A DNA stretch of 64,000 nt from Streptomyces guryensis (GCF_021261325.1 NZ_JAJSBI010000001.1:1-64000), one strand, 5' to 3'. Numbered from the stretch's first letter, positions 42,715 through 51,744 are shown. A program made the numbers and translations. The notes: generated by a model not told the origin, from the letters alone.

Positions 42715-44134
42715 CACCGGGCGTGACACCGGGCGTGACGCCGGCCGCGATCCCCGCCTCGTAGAGCGTGTGCGCCGCCCGCAGCACCAGTCCGTCCCGG
42801 TGCCGCGCCGCCACCAGCTGCAAGCCGATCGGCAGACCGTCCCCGTCCACGCCCACCGGGACGGTCGCCGCCGGCTGCTGCGTCATGTTGAACGGGTAGG
42901 TGAACGGGGTCCACCCCGTCCAGCGCCGGTGACCGGAGCCCTTCGGCACCTCGGCGCCCGCCTCGAACGCGGTGATGGGCAGCGTCGGGGTGACGAGGAG
43001 GTCGTAGGACTCGTGGAAGCGGCCCATGCGGCGGCCGAGTTCCATGCGGACGTCGACCGCGGCGAGGTAGTCCAGGGCGGAGAGGCGGGCCCCGGTCGCG
43101 CAGATCTCCCTCAGACCCGGGTCGAGCAACTTGCGCTGCTCCGGACCGAGTTGCTGGGTCACCCGAGCCGCGCCCGAGAACCACAGGGCGTGGAAGGCGT
43201 CCACCGGGTCGGTGAAGTCGGGGTCGGTCTCGGTGACGTACGCGCCGAGTTCCGCCAGCCGTTCGACCGCCCGCCGCACCGCGGCCGCCACCGCGGGCTG
43301 CACCGCCACCTGGCCGCCGAGGGACGGCGAGTAGGCGATCCGCAGGCCCTTCACCCCGCCGGACAGCCCGGCGACGAAGGAGCCGGGTGCCGCGGGCAGC
43401 GCCGACCAGTCGCGGTGGTCCGGCACCCCGATCACGTCCAGGAGCAGCGCCGCGTCCGCCGCGTCCCGGGTCATCGGGCCCACATGGGCCAGGGTGCCGA
43501 AGGCGCTCGCCGGGTAGAGGGGCACCCGGCCGTACGTCGGCTTCAGGGCGAAGACGCCGCAGAACGCCGCCGGGATACGGACGCTGCCGCCGCCGTCCGT
43601 GCCCAGCGCGAGGGGGCCGGCGCCCAGCGCCACGGCCGCCGCCGCGCCGCCGCTGGAGCCGCCCGCGGTGCGGGTCGGATCGTACGGATTGCGGGTCACC
43701 CCGGACCGCGGCGAGTCCGTGACGCCCTTCCAGCCGAACTCCGGGGTCGTGGTCTTGCCGATGAACACGGCTCCGTGCTCGCGCAGCCGGGCGACGGACG
43801 GGGCGTCCTCGTCCCAACTGCCCTGCTCCGGGATCGTCTTGGAGCCCTTGAGGGTGGGGGCGCCGCGCAGCAGGATGATGTCCTTGACGGTCGTCGGGAC
43901 GCCGTCCACCAGGCCCTTCGGCTCACCGCGCCGCCATCGCCCCGTCGACTCCCGGGCCTGCGCGAGGGCCTGGTCCGCGAGCAGGCGCACGAAGGCGTTC
44001 ACCTCTGGCTGGATCCGCTCGGCCTGTTCCAGCGCGGCCTGCGTGACCTCTTCCGGACTGAACTCCCCCTTGCGGTAGCTCTCGACGAGTCGTGCGGCGG
44101 TCAGGTCGGTGAGTTCGAGTCCGGGGTCCGTCAT
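42695..44134 (-). CDS. amidase (amidase-signature family)
   Basis: A 479-residue AS-family hydrolase with the Ser-Ser-Lys triad K84 (TTVKDI), S184 (TDGGGSVRIPA) and S160 (TAGGSSGGAAAA). It likely splits a carboxamide related to the transported solute. The C-terminus has a repeat, GVTPGVTPGVTP, encoded by three 12-bp DNA repeats at 42707-42742. Same direction as the hydroxyacid dehydrogenase upstream (22 bp gap), so one operon. Confidence 0.9.
   Translation of the reverse strand: MTDPGLELTDLTAARLVESYRKGEFSPEEVTQAALEQAERIQPEVNAFVRLLADQALAQARESTGRWRRGEPKGLVDGVPTTVKDIILLRGAPTLKGSKTIPEQGSWDEDAPSVARLREHGAVFIGKTTTPEFGWKGVTDSPRSGVTRNPYDPTRTAGGSSGGAAAAVALGAGPLALGTDGGGSVRIPAAFCGVFALKPTYGRVPLYPASAFGTLAHVGPMTRDAADAALLLDVIGVPDHRDWSALPAAPGSFVAGLSGGVKGLRIAYSPSLGGQVAVQPAVAAAVRRAVERLAELGAYVTETDPDFTDPVDAFHALWFSGAARVTQQLGPEQRKLLDPGLREICATGARLSALDYLAAVDVRMELGRRMGRFHESYDLLVTPTLPITAFEAGAEVPKGSGHRRWTGWTPFTYPFNMTQQPAATVPVGVDGDGLPIGLQLVAARHRDGLVLRAAHTLYEAGIAAGVTPGVTPGVTPAGS
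42707..42742. repeat. three 12-bp tandem repeats at convergent gene ends
   Basis: GGGTGTGACACC, GGGCGTGACACC, GGGCGTGACGCC. They span the last bases of the DUF3830 gene and the 3' end of the amidase gene, and create its GVTP repeats. Confidence 0.85.
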
Positions 44135-44156
44135 CTGTCCTCCATCGCTCGGCGGT

Positions 44157-45104
44157 TCAGCGTCCGGGTACGTACCCACGCTTCTTGTCCACCACGTTCA
44201 GCAGTGGTCTGCCCGCCTCCCAGCGCTCGTACAACTCGACGAACTGATTGCCGAGTTGATCGCGCCAGCCGATCGTGTCGCCGCTCATGTGCGGGGACAC
44301 GATCAGGCCCGGGACCTCCCACAACGGGCTGTCGGGGGTGAGGGGTTCATGCTCGAAGACATCGAGGGCGGCGCCCGCGATCCACCGCTTGGTCAGCGCC
44401 TGGGCGAGCGCGTCCTCGACGACCAGACCGCCTCGCCCGATGTTGATGAAGCGGGCCGAGGGCTGCATCACGCCGAAGCGGCGCGCGTCGAACATGCCGT
44501 ACGTCTGCTCGGTGAGCGGGGCGGCCGCGATCACCCAGTCGGCGCGGGCGATCAGCCGGTCCAGGTCGTTCGGGCCGTGGATGCCGGTGTGCGGAGTGCG
44601 CCCGACGATCGCCGTCGTCATGTCGAGCGCCTTGAGCGTGCGGGCGATCGTACGGCCGATGGGCCCGGAACCGACGACGCACGCGCGCGTGCCCGCGATC
44701 CGCTGCGTCTCGCGGTGCCGCCAGGTCCGCTCCCGCTGCAGCTCCCAGGTCCGCGGCAGGTCCTTGGCCATGGTGAGCACGAGCGCGGCGACGTACTCGG
44801 CGATGGGCTGGTCGAAGACGCCGCGCGCGTTGGTGACCACCGTGTCGGAGGCGGCGAGTTCCGGACACATCAGGTGGTCCACGCCCGCGCTCGCCGTGTG
44901 CACCCAGCGTGGCCGCGGGCCCTCGCCCGGCCAGGCGGAACGTACGGCCCGGGAGGCGAAGTCCCAGACCAGCAGGACGTCCGCGTGCGGCAGGCGCTCG
45001 GCGAGCGTCGACTCGTCGGCGTGCTCGATCCGGGCGCGGCCGGTGAGTCTGCCGAGGCGGGGGAGAGGGTCGGTGTCGAGGACGAGAAGCGTCGGGGTGG
45101 TCAT
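44157..45104 (-). CDS. D-2-hydroxyacid dehydrogenase
   Basis: A 315-residue NAD(P)-dependent enzyme. Rossmann GSGPIG at 145-150; catalytic R224 (NIGRGGLV), E253 (FEHEPLT) and H272 (SPHMSGD). N-terminal VHTASAGVDHLM fits the glyoxylate/hydroxypyruvate reductase-like group. It probably reduces or oxidises a keto acid formed by the amidase/racemase steps. Confidence 0.9.
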   Translation of the reverse strand: MTTPTLLVLDTDPLPRLGRLTGRARIEHADESTLAERLPHADVLLVWDFASRAVRSAWPGEGPRPRWVHTASAGVDHLMCPELAASDTVVTNARGVFDQPIAEYVAALVLTMAKDLPRTWELQRERTWRHRETQRIAGTRACVVGSGPIGRTIARTLKALDMTTAIVGRTPHTGIHGPNDLDRLIARADWVIAAAPLTEQTYGMFDARRFGVMQPSARFINIGRGGLVVEDALAQALTKRWIAGAALDVFEHEPLTPDSPLWEVPGLIVSPHMSGDTIGWRDQLGNQFVELYERWEAGRPLLNVVDKKRGYVPGR

Positions 45105-45246
45105 GCGGAAAGCCGTTTCTACGGGAAGTTGCGGCCGTCTGACATGCGAGGTTTGACCACGCTCGCACCCGAACCTACCTTCGTCAACACGGGTGCGATG
45201 GGGGGTCCGTTGCTCCGCTGTTTCTCACGGTGAGGCGGTGGTCGCC

Positions 45247-46053
45247 ATGGCTGCCATGGATGTTTCCTTTCTCGGTGGACCACTGCCCCAGCGGGGTGTG
45301 GGTGTGGTCGCCCCTTTCGACTTCGCTCTGGACCGCGAGCTGTGGCGCTGGGTCCCGGACGACGTCTCGCTGCATCTGGCGCGGACGCCCTTCGTACCGG
45401 TCGAGGTGAGTCTCGACCTGGCCCGGCTGGTGAGCGAGCACGAGACGCTGGACGACGCGGTCCGCACGCTGATCGCGGTCGCGCCGGAGGTCGTCGCGTA
45501 CGCCTGCACCTCCGGCAGCTTCGTCGGCGGGGTCGCCGGGGAGCGCGCGATGTGCGCGGCGATGACCCGGGCCGGTGCCATCCCCTCCGTGACCACCTCG
45601 GGCGCTCTGCTGGAGGCCCTCGTGGCGCTCGGCGCACGGCGGGTGGCGCTGGTGACGCCGTACACCGTGTCGGTGACGCGCGCACTGGAGGAGTACGTCG
45701 CCGAGGCGGGCGTCAAGGTCACCGGATGCGCGTACATGGGCCTGACCCGGCACATCTGGAAGGTCCCGTACCGCGATGTGGTCGCCATGGCCCACAAGGC
45801 GGTACGACGGCCGGCCGACGTCCTGTTCATCAGCTGCACCAACCTCCCGACGTACGACGTCATCCCGCAACTGGAGGCCGAACTGCGCATCCCGGTGATC
45901 TCGGCCAACCAGGTGACGATGTGGGCTGCGCTGTCCCGACTGGGTACCCGGGCGGTGGGACCGTATCAGGCGCTGATCGATCCGGCGGCGCGCTCCGGCC
46001 CCGTACTGCCACAGCTCCCGGACGGCGAACAGCAGCAGGAAGGCAGGTCATGA
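45247..46053 (+). CDS. Asp/Glu racemase / maleate cis-trans isomerase-like protein (EutA-like), first copy
   Basis: A 268-residue two-domain enzyme with both catalytic cysteines: C87 in VAYACTSGSFVGG and C197 in LFISCTNLPTYD. PVISANQVTMWAALSRLG follows. Such enzymes interconvert maleate and fumarate or racemise acidic amino acids; EutA of ectoine use is of this family. The start is one of several close codons (ATG 45247 or 45256, or upstream GTG). It overlaps the second copy by ATGA. Confidence 0.85.
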   Translation: MAAMDVSFLGGPLPQRGVGVVAPFDFALDRELWRWVPDDVSLHLARTPFVPVEVSLDLARLVSEHETLDDAVRTLIAVAPEVVAYACTSGSFVGGVAGERAMCAAMTRAGAIPSVTTSGALLEALVALGARRVALVTPYTVSVTRALEEYVAEAGVKVTGCAYMGLTRHIWKVPYRDVVAMAHKAVRRPADVLFISCTNLPTYDVIPQLEAELRIPVISANQVTMWAALSRLGTRAVGPYQALIDPAARSGPVLPQLPDGEQQQEGRS

Positions 46054-46781
46054 CGTCACTCGGATTCCTCTACCCCGGCCACTCCGCGGAGGACGAATAC
46101 CCACGCATCGAGCAGTTGCTCGGCAGCAACATCCGCCTCGACGTCGTCCACACCGACATCGGCGAGGACGCGCACCGGGTGGACGCGTTGCGGGAGATGG
46201 GCTCGGCCGAGCGGCTCGCGGCGGGGGTCGAGCAGCTGCGTATGGCCGGCGCCGAGTCGGTGGTGTGGGCCTGCACCAGCGGGAGCTTCGTCTACGGCTG
46301 GGAGGGCGCCCACGAGCAGGTGCGCGCCCTGGCCCGTGCCGCCGGGATGCCGGCTTCGTCGACGTCCTTCGCCTTCGTGCACGCGCTGCAGGAGGTCGGG
46401 GCGCGGCGGGTGGCGGTCGGGGCGACGTACCCCGAGGACGTGGCCGGGCTGTTCGCGGACTTCCTGCGGGCGGGGGGTGCGGAGGTGACGTCCGTCCGTG
46501 GCGCCGGGATCATCACGGCGGCGGAGGTCGGGACGTGGGGGGAGGCGGAGGTGTTTCTGCTGGCCCGCGAGGCCGACCGTCCGGATGCGGACGCGCTGCT
46601 GCTGCCGGACACGGCGCTGCATACGGCTGCGCACATCCCGGCGCTGGAGAAGGAGCTGGGGAAGCCGGTGCTCACCGCGAATCAGGTCACTGTGTGGGAG
46701 GCGTTGCGGTTGGCTGATCGGCGGGTGAATGCGCCGATGCTGGGTGCTTTGTTCACGCGGGAGCCGATTGTGCAGGCCTGA
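46050..46781 (+). CDS. Asp/Glu racemase / maleate isomerase-like protein, second copy lacking one catalytic Cys
   Basis: A 243-residue paralogue of its upstream neighbour. The first cysteine is kept (C75 in VVWACTSGSFVYG), but the second position reads LLLPDTALHT, with Asp (D187) where the first copy has Cys. PVLTANQVTVWEALRLAD is kept. It may be a decarboxylase-type or subunit-type relative: AMDase-like members use one Cys. ATGA coupling suggests a heteromer. Confidence 0.85.
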   Translation: MTSLGFLYPGHSAEDEYPRIEQLLGSNIRLDVVHTDIGEDAHRVDALREMGSAERLAAGVEQLRMAGAESVVWACTSGSFVYGWEGAHEQVRALARAAGMPASSTSFAFVHALQEVGARRVAVGATYPEDVAGLFADFLRAGGAEVTSVRGAGIITAAEVGTWGEAEVFLLAREADRPDADALLLPDTALHTAAHIPALEKELGKPVLTANQVTVWEALRLADRRVNAPMLGALFTREPIVQA

Positions 46782-46860
46782 GGGGTTCGCCCCCGCCGCC
46801 TCTACCCGTCCCGTCCCGGGGGCCAGCCCCCGGACCCCCGCTCCTCAAACGCCGGAGGGG

Positions 46861-46940
46861 CTGGATTTCATCGGCCAGGGCTGGAATTGGTCGGCCGGGG
46901 CTGGATTTCGTCGGCCGGGGCTGGAATTGGTCGGCCCCTG
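46861..46940. repeat. four 20-bp tandem repeats
   Basis: CTGGATTTCATCGGCCAGGG, CTGGAATTGGTCGGCCGGGG, CTGGATTTCGTCGGCCGGGG, CTGGAATTGGTCGGCCCCTG. Exact 20-bp period, no spacers. It follows a CCGGAGGGG dispersed Streptomyces repeat and lies upstream of the flavin monooxygenase gene. Confidence 0.85.
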
Positions 46941-46956
46941 GGAATAAAACGGAGAG

Positions 46957-47006
46957 TGCCTCCTGTTAGGGGCTTGCGGACACGGCGTCGCAGCTAACAG
47001 GAGGCA
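46957..47006 (+). promoter_or_regulatory. perfect inverted repeat holding the ribosome-binding site of the LLM gene
   Basis: TGCCTCCTGTTAG (46957-46969) is the exact complement of CTAACAGGAGGCA (46994-47006), loop 24 nt. The right arm contains the AGGAGG used by the GTG at 47012. In RNA it would hide the ribosome site; as DNA it is a wide operator. Confidence 0.7.
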
Positions 47007-47011
47007 TTCAC

Positions 47012-48100
47012 GTGACGGCAGACGAGATCCGGGGAACCGCGCAGGGCAGCGCGCCCGTGCCCCTCTCCGTACTGGACCTGGTGACCGTCGGCGCGGGGCG
47101 CACCGCCACCGATGCACTGCGCACGAGCGTCGACCTGTCCCGTCTCGCGGAGTCCCGCGGCTTCCACCGGTACTGGGTGGCCGAGCATCACTCCATGCCG
47201 GGGGTGGCCTCCTCGTCCCCCGCCGTGATCCTCGCGCACCTCGCCGCCCACACCGAACGCATCCGCCTCGGCTCTGGCGGCGTCATGCTCCCGAACCACG
47301 CGCCGCTGGTCATCGCAGAGCAGTTCGGCACGCTGGAGGCGATGGCTCCGGGCCGTGTCGACCTGGGCCTCGGCCGCGCCCCGGGCACGGACGGCGCCAC
47401 CGCCGCGGCCCTGCGCCGCACGGAACGCCTCCACGAGGGCGCCGACGACTTCCCCGAGCAGCTCGCCGAGCTCACCCGCTTCCTGGACGACGACTTCCCG
47501 GACGGACACCGCTACCGCCGTATCCACGCAGTCCCCGGCCCGGTCCAGGCGACCTCCCCCGGCGGTGTCCAGTCCCCCCACCGCCCGCCGATCTGGCTGC
47601 TCGGCTCCTCCGGCTTCAGCGCCCGCCTGGCCGGCGCCCTCGGCCTGCCCTTCGCTTTCGCGCACCACTTCTCCGCGCAGAACACCGTCCCGGCCCTGGA
47701 TCTGTACCGGGAGTCCTTCCGGCCCTCCGCCGTCCTGGACGCCCCCTACGCCCTCATCGGCGTCTCCGCCCTCGCCACCGACGACGAGAAGGAGGCCCGC
47801 CGCCAGGTCCTGGCCGCCGCCCTCAACATGGTCCGTCTGCGCACCGGCCGCCCCGGCCTCGTCCCGACCCCCGAGGAGGCCGAGGCGTACGAATTCAGCC
47901 CGATGGAGCGGGAGTTCGTCGACTCCTGGAACTCCAACGTCATCCACGGCACCCCGGACGAGGTCCGCACCGGCCTCGACGACCTCCAGAAGCGCACCGG
48001 CGCCGACGAGTTGATGATCACCGGCAACGCCCACAGCGGTGAGGTGCGGCTGCGCTCGTACGAACTCATCGCGGACGCCTACGGGTTGGCGACCGCCTGA
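47012..48100 (+). CDS. LLM-class flavin-dependent oxidoreductase
   Basis: A 362-residue luciferase-like monooxygenase. TIM barrel features: GFHRYWVAEHHSMPGVASSSP, TERIRLGSGGVMLPNHAPLVIAEQFGTL, GRVDLGLGRAPGTD, IWLLGSSGFSARLAGALGLPFAFAHHF, and ELMITGNAHS. The group uses FMNH2 or F420. Its 5' leader has a perfect hairpin over the ribosome site. It overlaps the convergent cdgA-like end by 22 bp. Confidence 0.92.
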   Translation: MTADEIRGTAQGSAPVPLSVLDLVTVGAGRTATDALRTSVDLSRLAESRGFHRYWVAEHHSMPGVASSSPAVILAHLAAHTERIRLGSGGVMLPNHAPLVIAEQFGTLEAMAPGRVDLGLGRAPGTDGATAAALRRTERLHEGADDFPEQLAELTRFLDDDFPDGHRYRRIHAVPGPVQATSPGGVQSPHRPPIWLLGSSGFSARLAGALGLPFAFAHHFSAQNTVPALDLYRESFRPSAVLDAPYALIGVSALATDDEKEARRQVLAAALNMVRLRTGRPGLVPTPEEAEAYEFSPMEREFVDSWNSNVIHGTPDEVRTGLDDLQKRTGADELMITGNAHSGEVRLRSYELIADAYGLATA

Positions 48101-49956
48101 TCCCCGGCGTGTGCGCCCTGCTCCTCGCCGGGCCCGAGCAGTTCGGAGATGCGATCCGGTGACACCGGCCGTGAGTACAGCCACCCCTGGCCGGTGTCGC
48201 AGCCGATCCGCCGCAGCCGGGTCGCCTGCGCCGACGTCTCCACGCACTCCGCGGTGACCGTGATTCCGAGGCGGTGGGCGAGCTGGATCATCGCCTCGAC
48301 CACGACCTCGTCGGCCGGGTTCGGCGGGACGGCGCCCTCCTTGTCGCTCTCGTACTGGAAGCCCCGTACGAAGGAGCCGTCCAGCTTCAGCACCGACACC
48401 GGCAGCCGGCTGAGATACGCCAGGTTCGAGTAGCCCGTGCCGAAGTCGTCGATCGCGATGCCGACGCCCATGGCGCTGAGGGCCTGGAGCGCTTGCAGGG
48501 GGCGGCCCGCCGAGCCCATCACCGCGGACTCCGTGAGTTCCAGCTGGAGCAGATGGGGCGCGAGCCCGGTCTCGGCGAGCGTCTCGGCCACATCGGCCAC
48601 CAGATCCGAGTCCCAGACCTGACGCACCGCCACATTGACGCTCACGAACAGCGGCGGCTCGTCCGGATGGTCCACCTGCCAGCGGCGCGCCTGGCGGCAC
48701 GCGGTGCGCAGGATCCAGCGGCCCAGCGGCACGATCGAGCCGTCCTCCTCCGCCAGTCCGATGAACCGATTCGGCGTCAGCATGCCGAACTGGGGATGGT
48801 TCCAACGGATCAGGGCTTCGACACCGCGCAGCCGGCCGTCCTCCATGCCCACCAACGGCTGGTATTCGAGCACGAATTCGTCGCGTTCGATGGCGGGGCG
48901 GAGCGTGGAGGCGAGGGCCTGGCGGGTCATACGGTGGGCGTTGCGCTCCGGGTCGAAGAGCGTCCAGCGGGCCTTTCCGTCGGCCTTCGCCCAGTAGAGC
49001 GTGGTGTCGGCCGCCTGCATCAGGGCGGTGGCGGTGGTGTCGGCCGCGCGCCGCTCCACCACGCCGATCGAGGCCGACACCGACACCCGCTGACCGGCGA
49101 GGTCGAACGGTGCCTGCACCGCCTCCAGCACCGCCTCGGCCAGATCGGCGAGTTGCTCCGTGCCCGTCGAGTCCTCCACCAGCAGGGCGAACTCGTCGCC
49201 GCCGAGTCTCGCCACCAGCGGGGCGCTCGTCCGGGCGTAACCCGCCGCGTCGGCGCAGCGCGTGAGGCGTTCGGCCACGGCGGCCAGCAGCCGGTCGCCG
49301 ACGCGATGGCCGAGCGTGTCGTTGACGGCCTTGAAGCCGTCCAGGTCGAGATAGCACAGGCCGATCCGGCCGGTGCCGCTCTCCTCGTACGACTCCGCCT
49401 CCAGCGTGGCCGTCAGCCGTTCGAAGAACAGGGTGCGGTTGGGCAGCCGGGTCACCGGGTCGTGCATCTGCAAGTGACGTAGCCGGCCCTGGAGTTCACG
49501 GTGGGCGCTGATGTCGGTCAGCGACAGCAGTACGCCCTCGTCGTGGGCGGCCAGCGGCGAGACGGTGACCTGGACCCAGACCGACTGCCCGTCGGGGCTC
49601 TTCAGACGGCGCGTACAGCGCAGTCTGGCCTCCCGGCCGCGCAGCACCTCGCGGTACGCGTGCCAGGTGCGGGCGTCGGACGCCAGGTCCACCAGATCGG
49701 CGGCGAGGCGGCCGGCCAACTCGTCGGGGGCGCTGCCGAACAGGGCGCCGAACCCGTCGTTCGCGCTGACCACCAGCCCCTCGCGGTCGACGACCGCCAT
49801 GGCCAGAGGCGCAGCCGTGAAGACGGAGTGGTACGCAGGCGGCTCCGTACGAGTCGTCAGCGACTCGGTACGAGGAGACGCATAGTCATTACTCTCTGTT
49901 ACGGCGCCCCGGTCGAGGTCTGCCGTGGGCGCCGGCCCTTCGGACGTTCCGCTCAC
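48079..49956 (-). CDS. cdgA: PAS-GGDEF-EAL cyclic-di-GMP turnover protein (CdgA-like)
   Basis: About 625 residues, cytosolic. PAS at about 40-150 (YHSVFTAAPLAMAVVDREG). Diguanylate cyclase with intact GGDEF at 252-256. Phosphodiesterase with EAL at 380-382, plus LTES and DDFGTGYSNLAYL. Both halves look active. CdgA of S. coelicolor (SCO2817, BldD target, recalled) has this layout and place. The GTG at 49956 is the probable start; a longer frame runs to 50037. A BldD-like box lies at 49888-49902. Confidence 0.85.
   Translation of the reverse strand: MSGTSEGPAPTADLDRGAVTESNDYASPRTESLTTRTEPPAYHSVFTAAPLAMAVVDREGLVVSANDGFGALFGSAPDELAGRLAADLVDLASDARTWHAYREVLRGREARLRCTRRLKSPDGQSVWVQVTVSPLAAHDEGVLLSLTDISAHRELQGRLRHLQMHDPVTRLPNRTLFFERLTATLEAESYEESGTGRIGLCYLDLDGFKAVNDTLGHRVGDRLLAAVAERLTRCADAAGYARTSAPLVARLGGDEFALLVEDSTGTEQLADLAEAVLEAVQAPFDLAGQRVSVSASIGVVERRAADTTATALMQAADTTLYWAKADGKARWTLFDPERNAHRMTRQALASTLRPAIERDEFVLEYQPLVGMEDGRLRGVEALIRWNHPQFGMLTPNRFIGLAEEDGSIVPLGRWILRTACRQARRWQVDHPDEPPLFVSVNVAVRQVWDSDLVADVAETLAETGLAPHLLQLELTESAVMGSAGRPLQALQALSAMGVGIAIDDFGTGYSNLAYLSRLPVSVLKLDGSFVRGFQYESDKEGAVPPNPADEVVVEAMIQLAHRLGITVTAECVETSAQATRLRRIGCDTGQGWLYSRPVSPDRISELLGPGEEQGAHAGDQAVANP
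49888..49902. promoter_or_regulatory. possible BldD box
   Basis: ATTACTCTCTGTTAC matches the BldD 15-mer nTnACnC(A/T)GnGTnAn at all but one fixed position. It lies inside the proposed cdgA N-terminus, which weakens it or argues for a later start. Confidence 0.35.
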
Positions 49957-50271
49957 CGCTCGCTCCCGCAGTGCACTCGATCTCTGTCCGTGCAGGAAAG
50001 TGTGCCGATCATAGAGGCAGACCCAAGGGCCTTCCACCCCACGTCCAGTGTCCCCGATCGAGGGGCCCTTCTGGCAGATCGTTTCTGCCCGCAGCTGGAC
50101 GGGTTGTTGGGGCCCCCGACCGCTTGTGACGTTCCGTGAGCGTTTCGGGGGTGTCGACTCTGATCGGGTCTTCTGCCCGACTCACTCATCTGGGGCAGGC
50201 GAACAGGGCGTAATACGACAAACTGACACAGGCTGGGTGCGGTGTCCCGAGTGCCGCCCCCGGAGGTCCCT
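49957..50271. other. divergent upstream region, cdgA-like / M6 protease
   Basis: 315 bp with both promoters. GTCTTCTGCCCGACTCACTC and CGTAATACGACAAACTGACA are AT-richer parts. No perfect dyad was seen. GGAGG at about 50262 serves the GTG at 50272. Confidence 0.4.
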
Positions 50272-51552
50272 GTGCCGCGTCAGTCCCCCCTCAAGGAGTT
50301 CAGGGGTTCCCGACTGCGCAGCACCGCCGCCGTGTTCACCACCCTGTCGGCGCTCGCCGCGACCTCGCTGGTGACCGGGCCGTCGATCGCCGAACCGTTC
50401 TCAGCGGTGCCGTGCGCGCTGCAGCGCACCGACGCCCATCACTCGGAGGGCCTCGACACCTGGAACGCCGCATATCCGCGGCCGACCCGCGCGTTGAAGG
50501 CCGTCATGATCTTCCTGTCCTTCCCGGACGCCGTCCCGCGGACCACACCCGCACAGTTGACCGCCGACCACTTCCCGGCCACCAGTCGCTACTTCGAACG
50601 TGCCTCCTACGGCAGGTTCACCCTCCATCCGCACGCGCTGCGGCACTGGATCCGGATGCCGGAGCCGTCCACGGCGTACGCGATGAAACGGGACTGGGGC
50701 GCCGAGCACCGGGCCGCCTATCTGCACGACGCACTCGCCGTCGCCGACCCGCAGGTCGACTTCTCCCGCTACGACATCGTCTACTTCGTGGCCGATCCGG
50801 ACGCGCCCGGCGTGGACTCGGACGCGACGAAGGTCGTCAACCTGGACACCCCGCTCAGGGCCGACGGCACGGACATCCGCCGGGTCGTCACCGTCTTCGA
50901 GAAACACCCGCCGGACCGGCTCGTACTGGCCCATGAGACCGGACACGTCTTCGACCTGCCGGATCTGTACCACCGGCCGGACGACGGCAAGGGCGACTGG
51001 GACACGTACGTCGGGGACTGGGATCTGATGGGCAGCCAGTTCGGGCTGGCTCCGGACCTCTTCGGCTGGCACAAGTGGAAGCTGGGCTGGCTGGACCCCC
51101 GGCAGGTGGTGTGCGTGCGCGAGGCCGGCGTCACGCGGCTCACCCTGGAGCCGCTGGGTGCCGGGCCGGGGATTCCGGTCAGGGGCGCGGCGGGGCCGCC
51201 GGCCTTCGGGTTCGGGCACGGCGCGAAGCTCGCGGTGGTGCGGACCGGGCACGACAGTGTGCTCGCCTTCGAGGCGCGCGGGCCGATCGGCAACGACGCG
51301 GCGGCCTGCCGGTCGGGGATCCTCGTCTACCGGGTGCGGGGCGGCGCCCAGTCCGGCGGCGGCCCGATCGAGGTGATCGACGCCCACCCGCACACGGAGG
51401 CGTGCTGGGAGAACTCCGTCTACCCCCCTCTCGCCGACGCTCCCGTCTCCCTGGGTGAGACCTTCACGGTGCCAGGGGAGGGGATCAGGGTGGGGGTGGA
51501 GGGGCGGACGGTGTCGGGGGCTTGGACGGTGAAGATCACGGCCGGGGGCTGA
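50272..51552 (+). CDS. secreted M6-type metalloprotease
   Basis: A 426-residue exported protein: signal STAAVFTTLSALAATSLVTG, then a M6/immune-inhibitor-A-like zinc domain with HETGHVFDLPDLYH (221-234), preceded by YDIVYFVADPDAPG and followed by YVGDWDLMGSQFG (Met-turn D-x-M-G). The C-terminal beta domain follows. It likely cuts outer proteins. GTG 50272 with GGAGG 5 bases before is favoured over a GTG at 50242. Confidence 0.88.
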   Translation: MPRQSPLKEFRGSRLRSTAAVFTTLSALAATSLVTGPSIAEPFSAVPCALQRTDAHHSEGLDTWNAAYPRPTRALKAVMIFLSFPDAVPRTTPAQLTADHFPATSRYFERASYGRFTLHPHALRHWIRMPEPSTAYAMKRDWGAEHRAAYLHDALAVADPQVDFSRYDIVYFVADPDAPGVDSDATKVVNLDTPLRADGTDIRRVVTVFEKHPPDRLVLAHETGHVFDLPDLYHRPDDGKGDWDTYVGDWDLMGSQFGLAPDLFGWHKWKLGWLDPRQVVCVREAGVTRLTLEPLGAGPGIPVRGAAGPPAFGFGHGAKLAVVRTGHDSVLAFEARGPIGNDAAACRSGILVYRVRGGAQSGGGPIEVIDAHPHTEACWENSVYPPLADAPVSLGETFTVPGEGIRVGVEGRTVSGAWTVKITAGG

Positions 51553-51744
51553 CTTCCCCGGCCTGCGGCCACGGCACCAGGGCGGTTTCTTGGAGCTGTG
51601 GCGGGTAAGGGCGCGGGTGGCGAGCCCGTGCCACGCCTCCGCGGCTGGGGTTGGCCTCTTCGCCCTGCGGCCACAACAGCCACCGGTGTAAGGGGGGTGT
51701 GGGTGGCGAAGCCCCCACAACGCGCGGCGAAGCCGCGCAAAAAC

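Noticed and set aside
46861..46940. possible CRISPR array
   Set aside because: Units abut without spacers and there are no cas genes.
46994..49357. 787-aa minus-strand open frame
   Set aside because: Off-frame over cdgA and antisense to the LLM gene; the real frames are clear.
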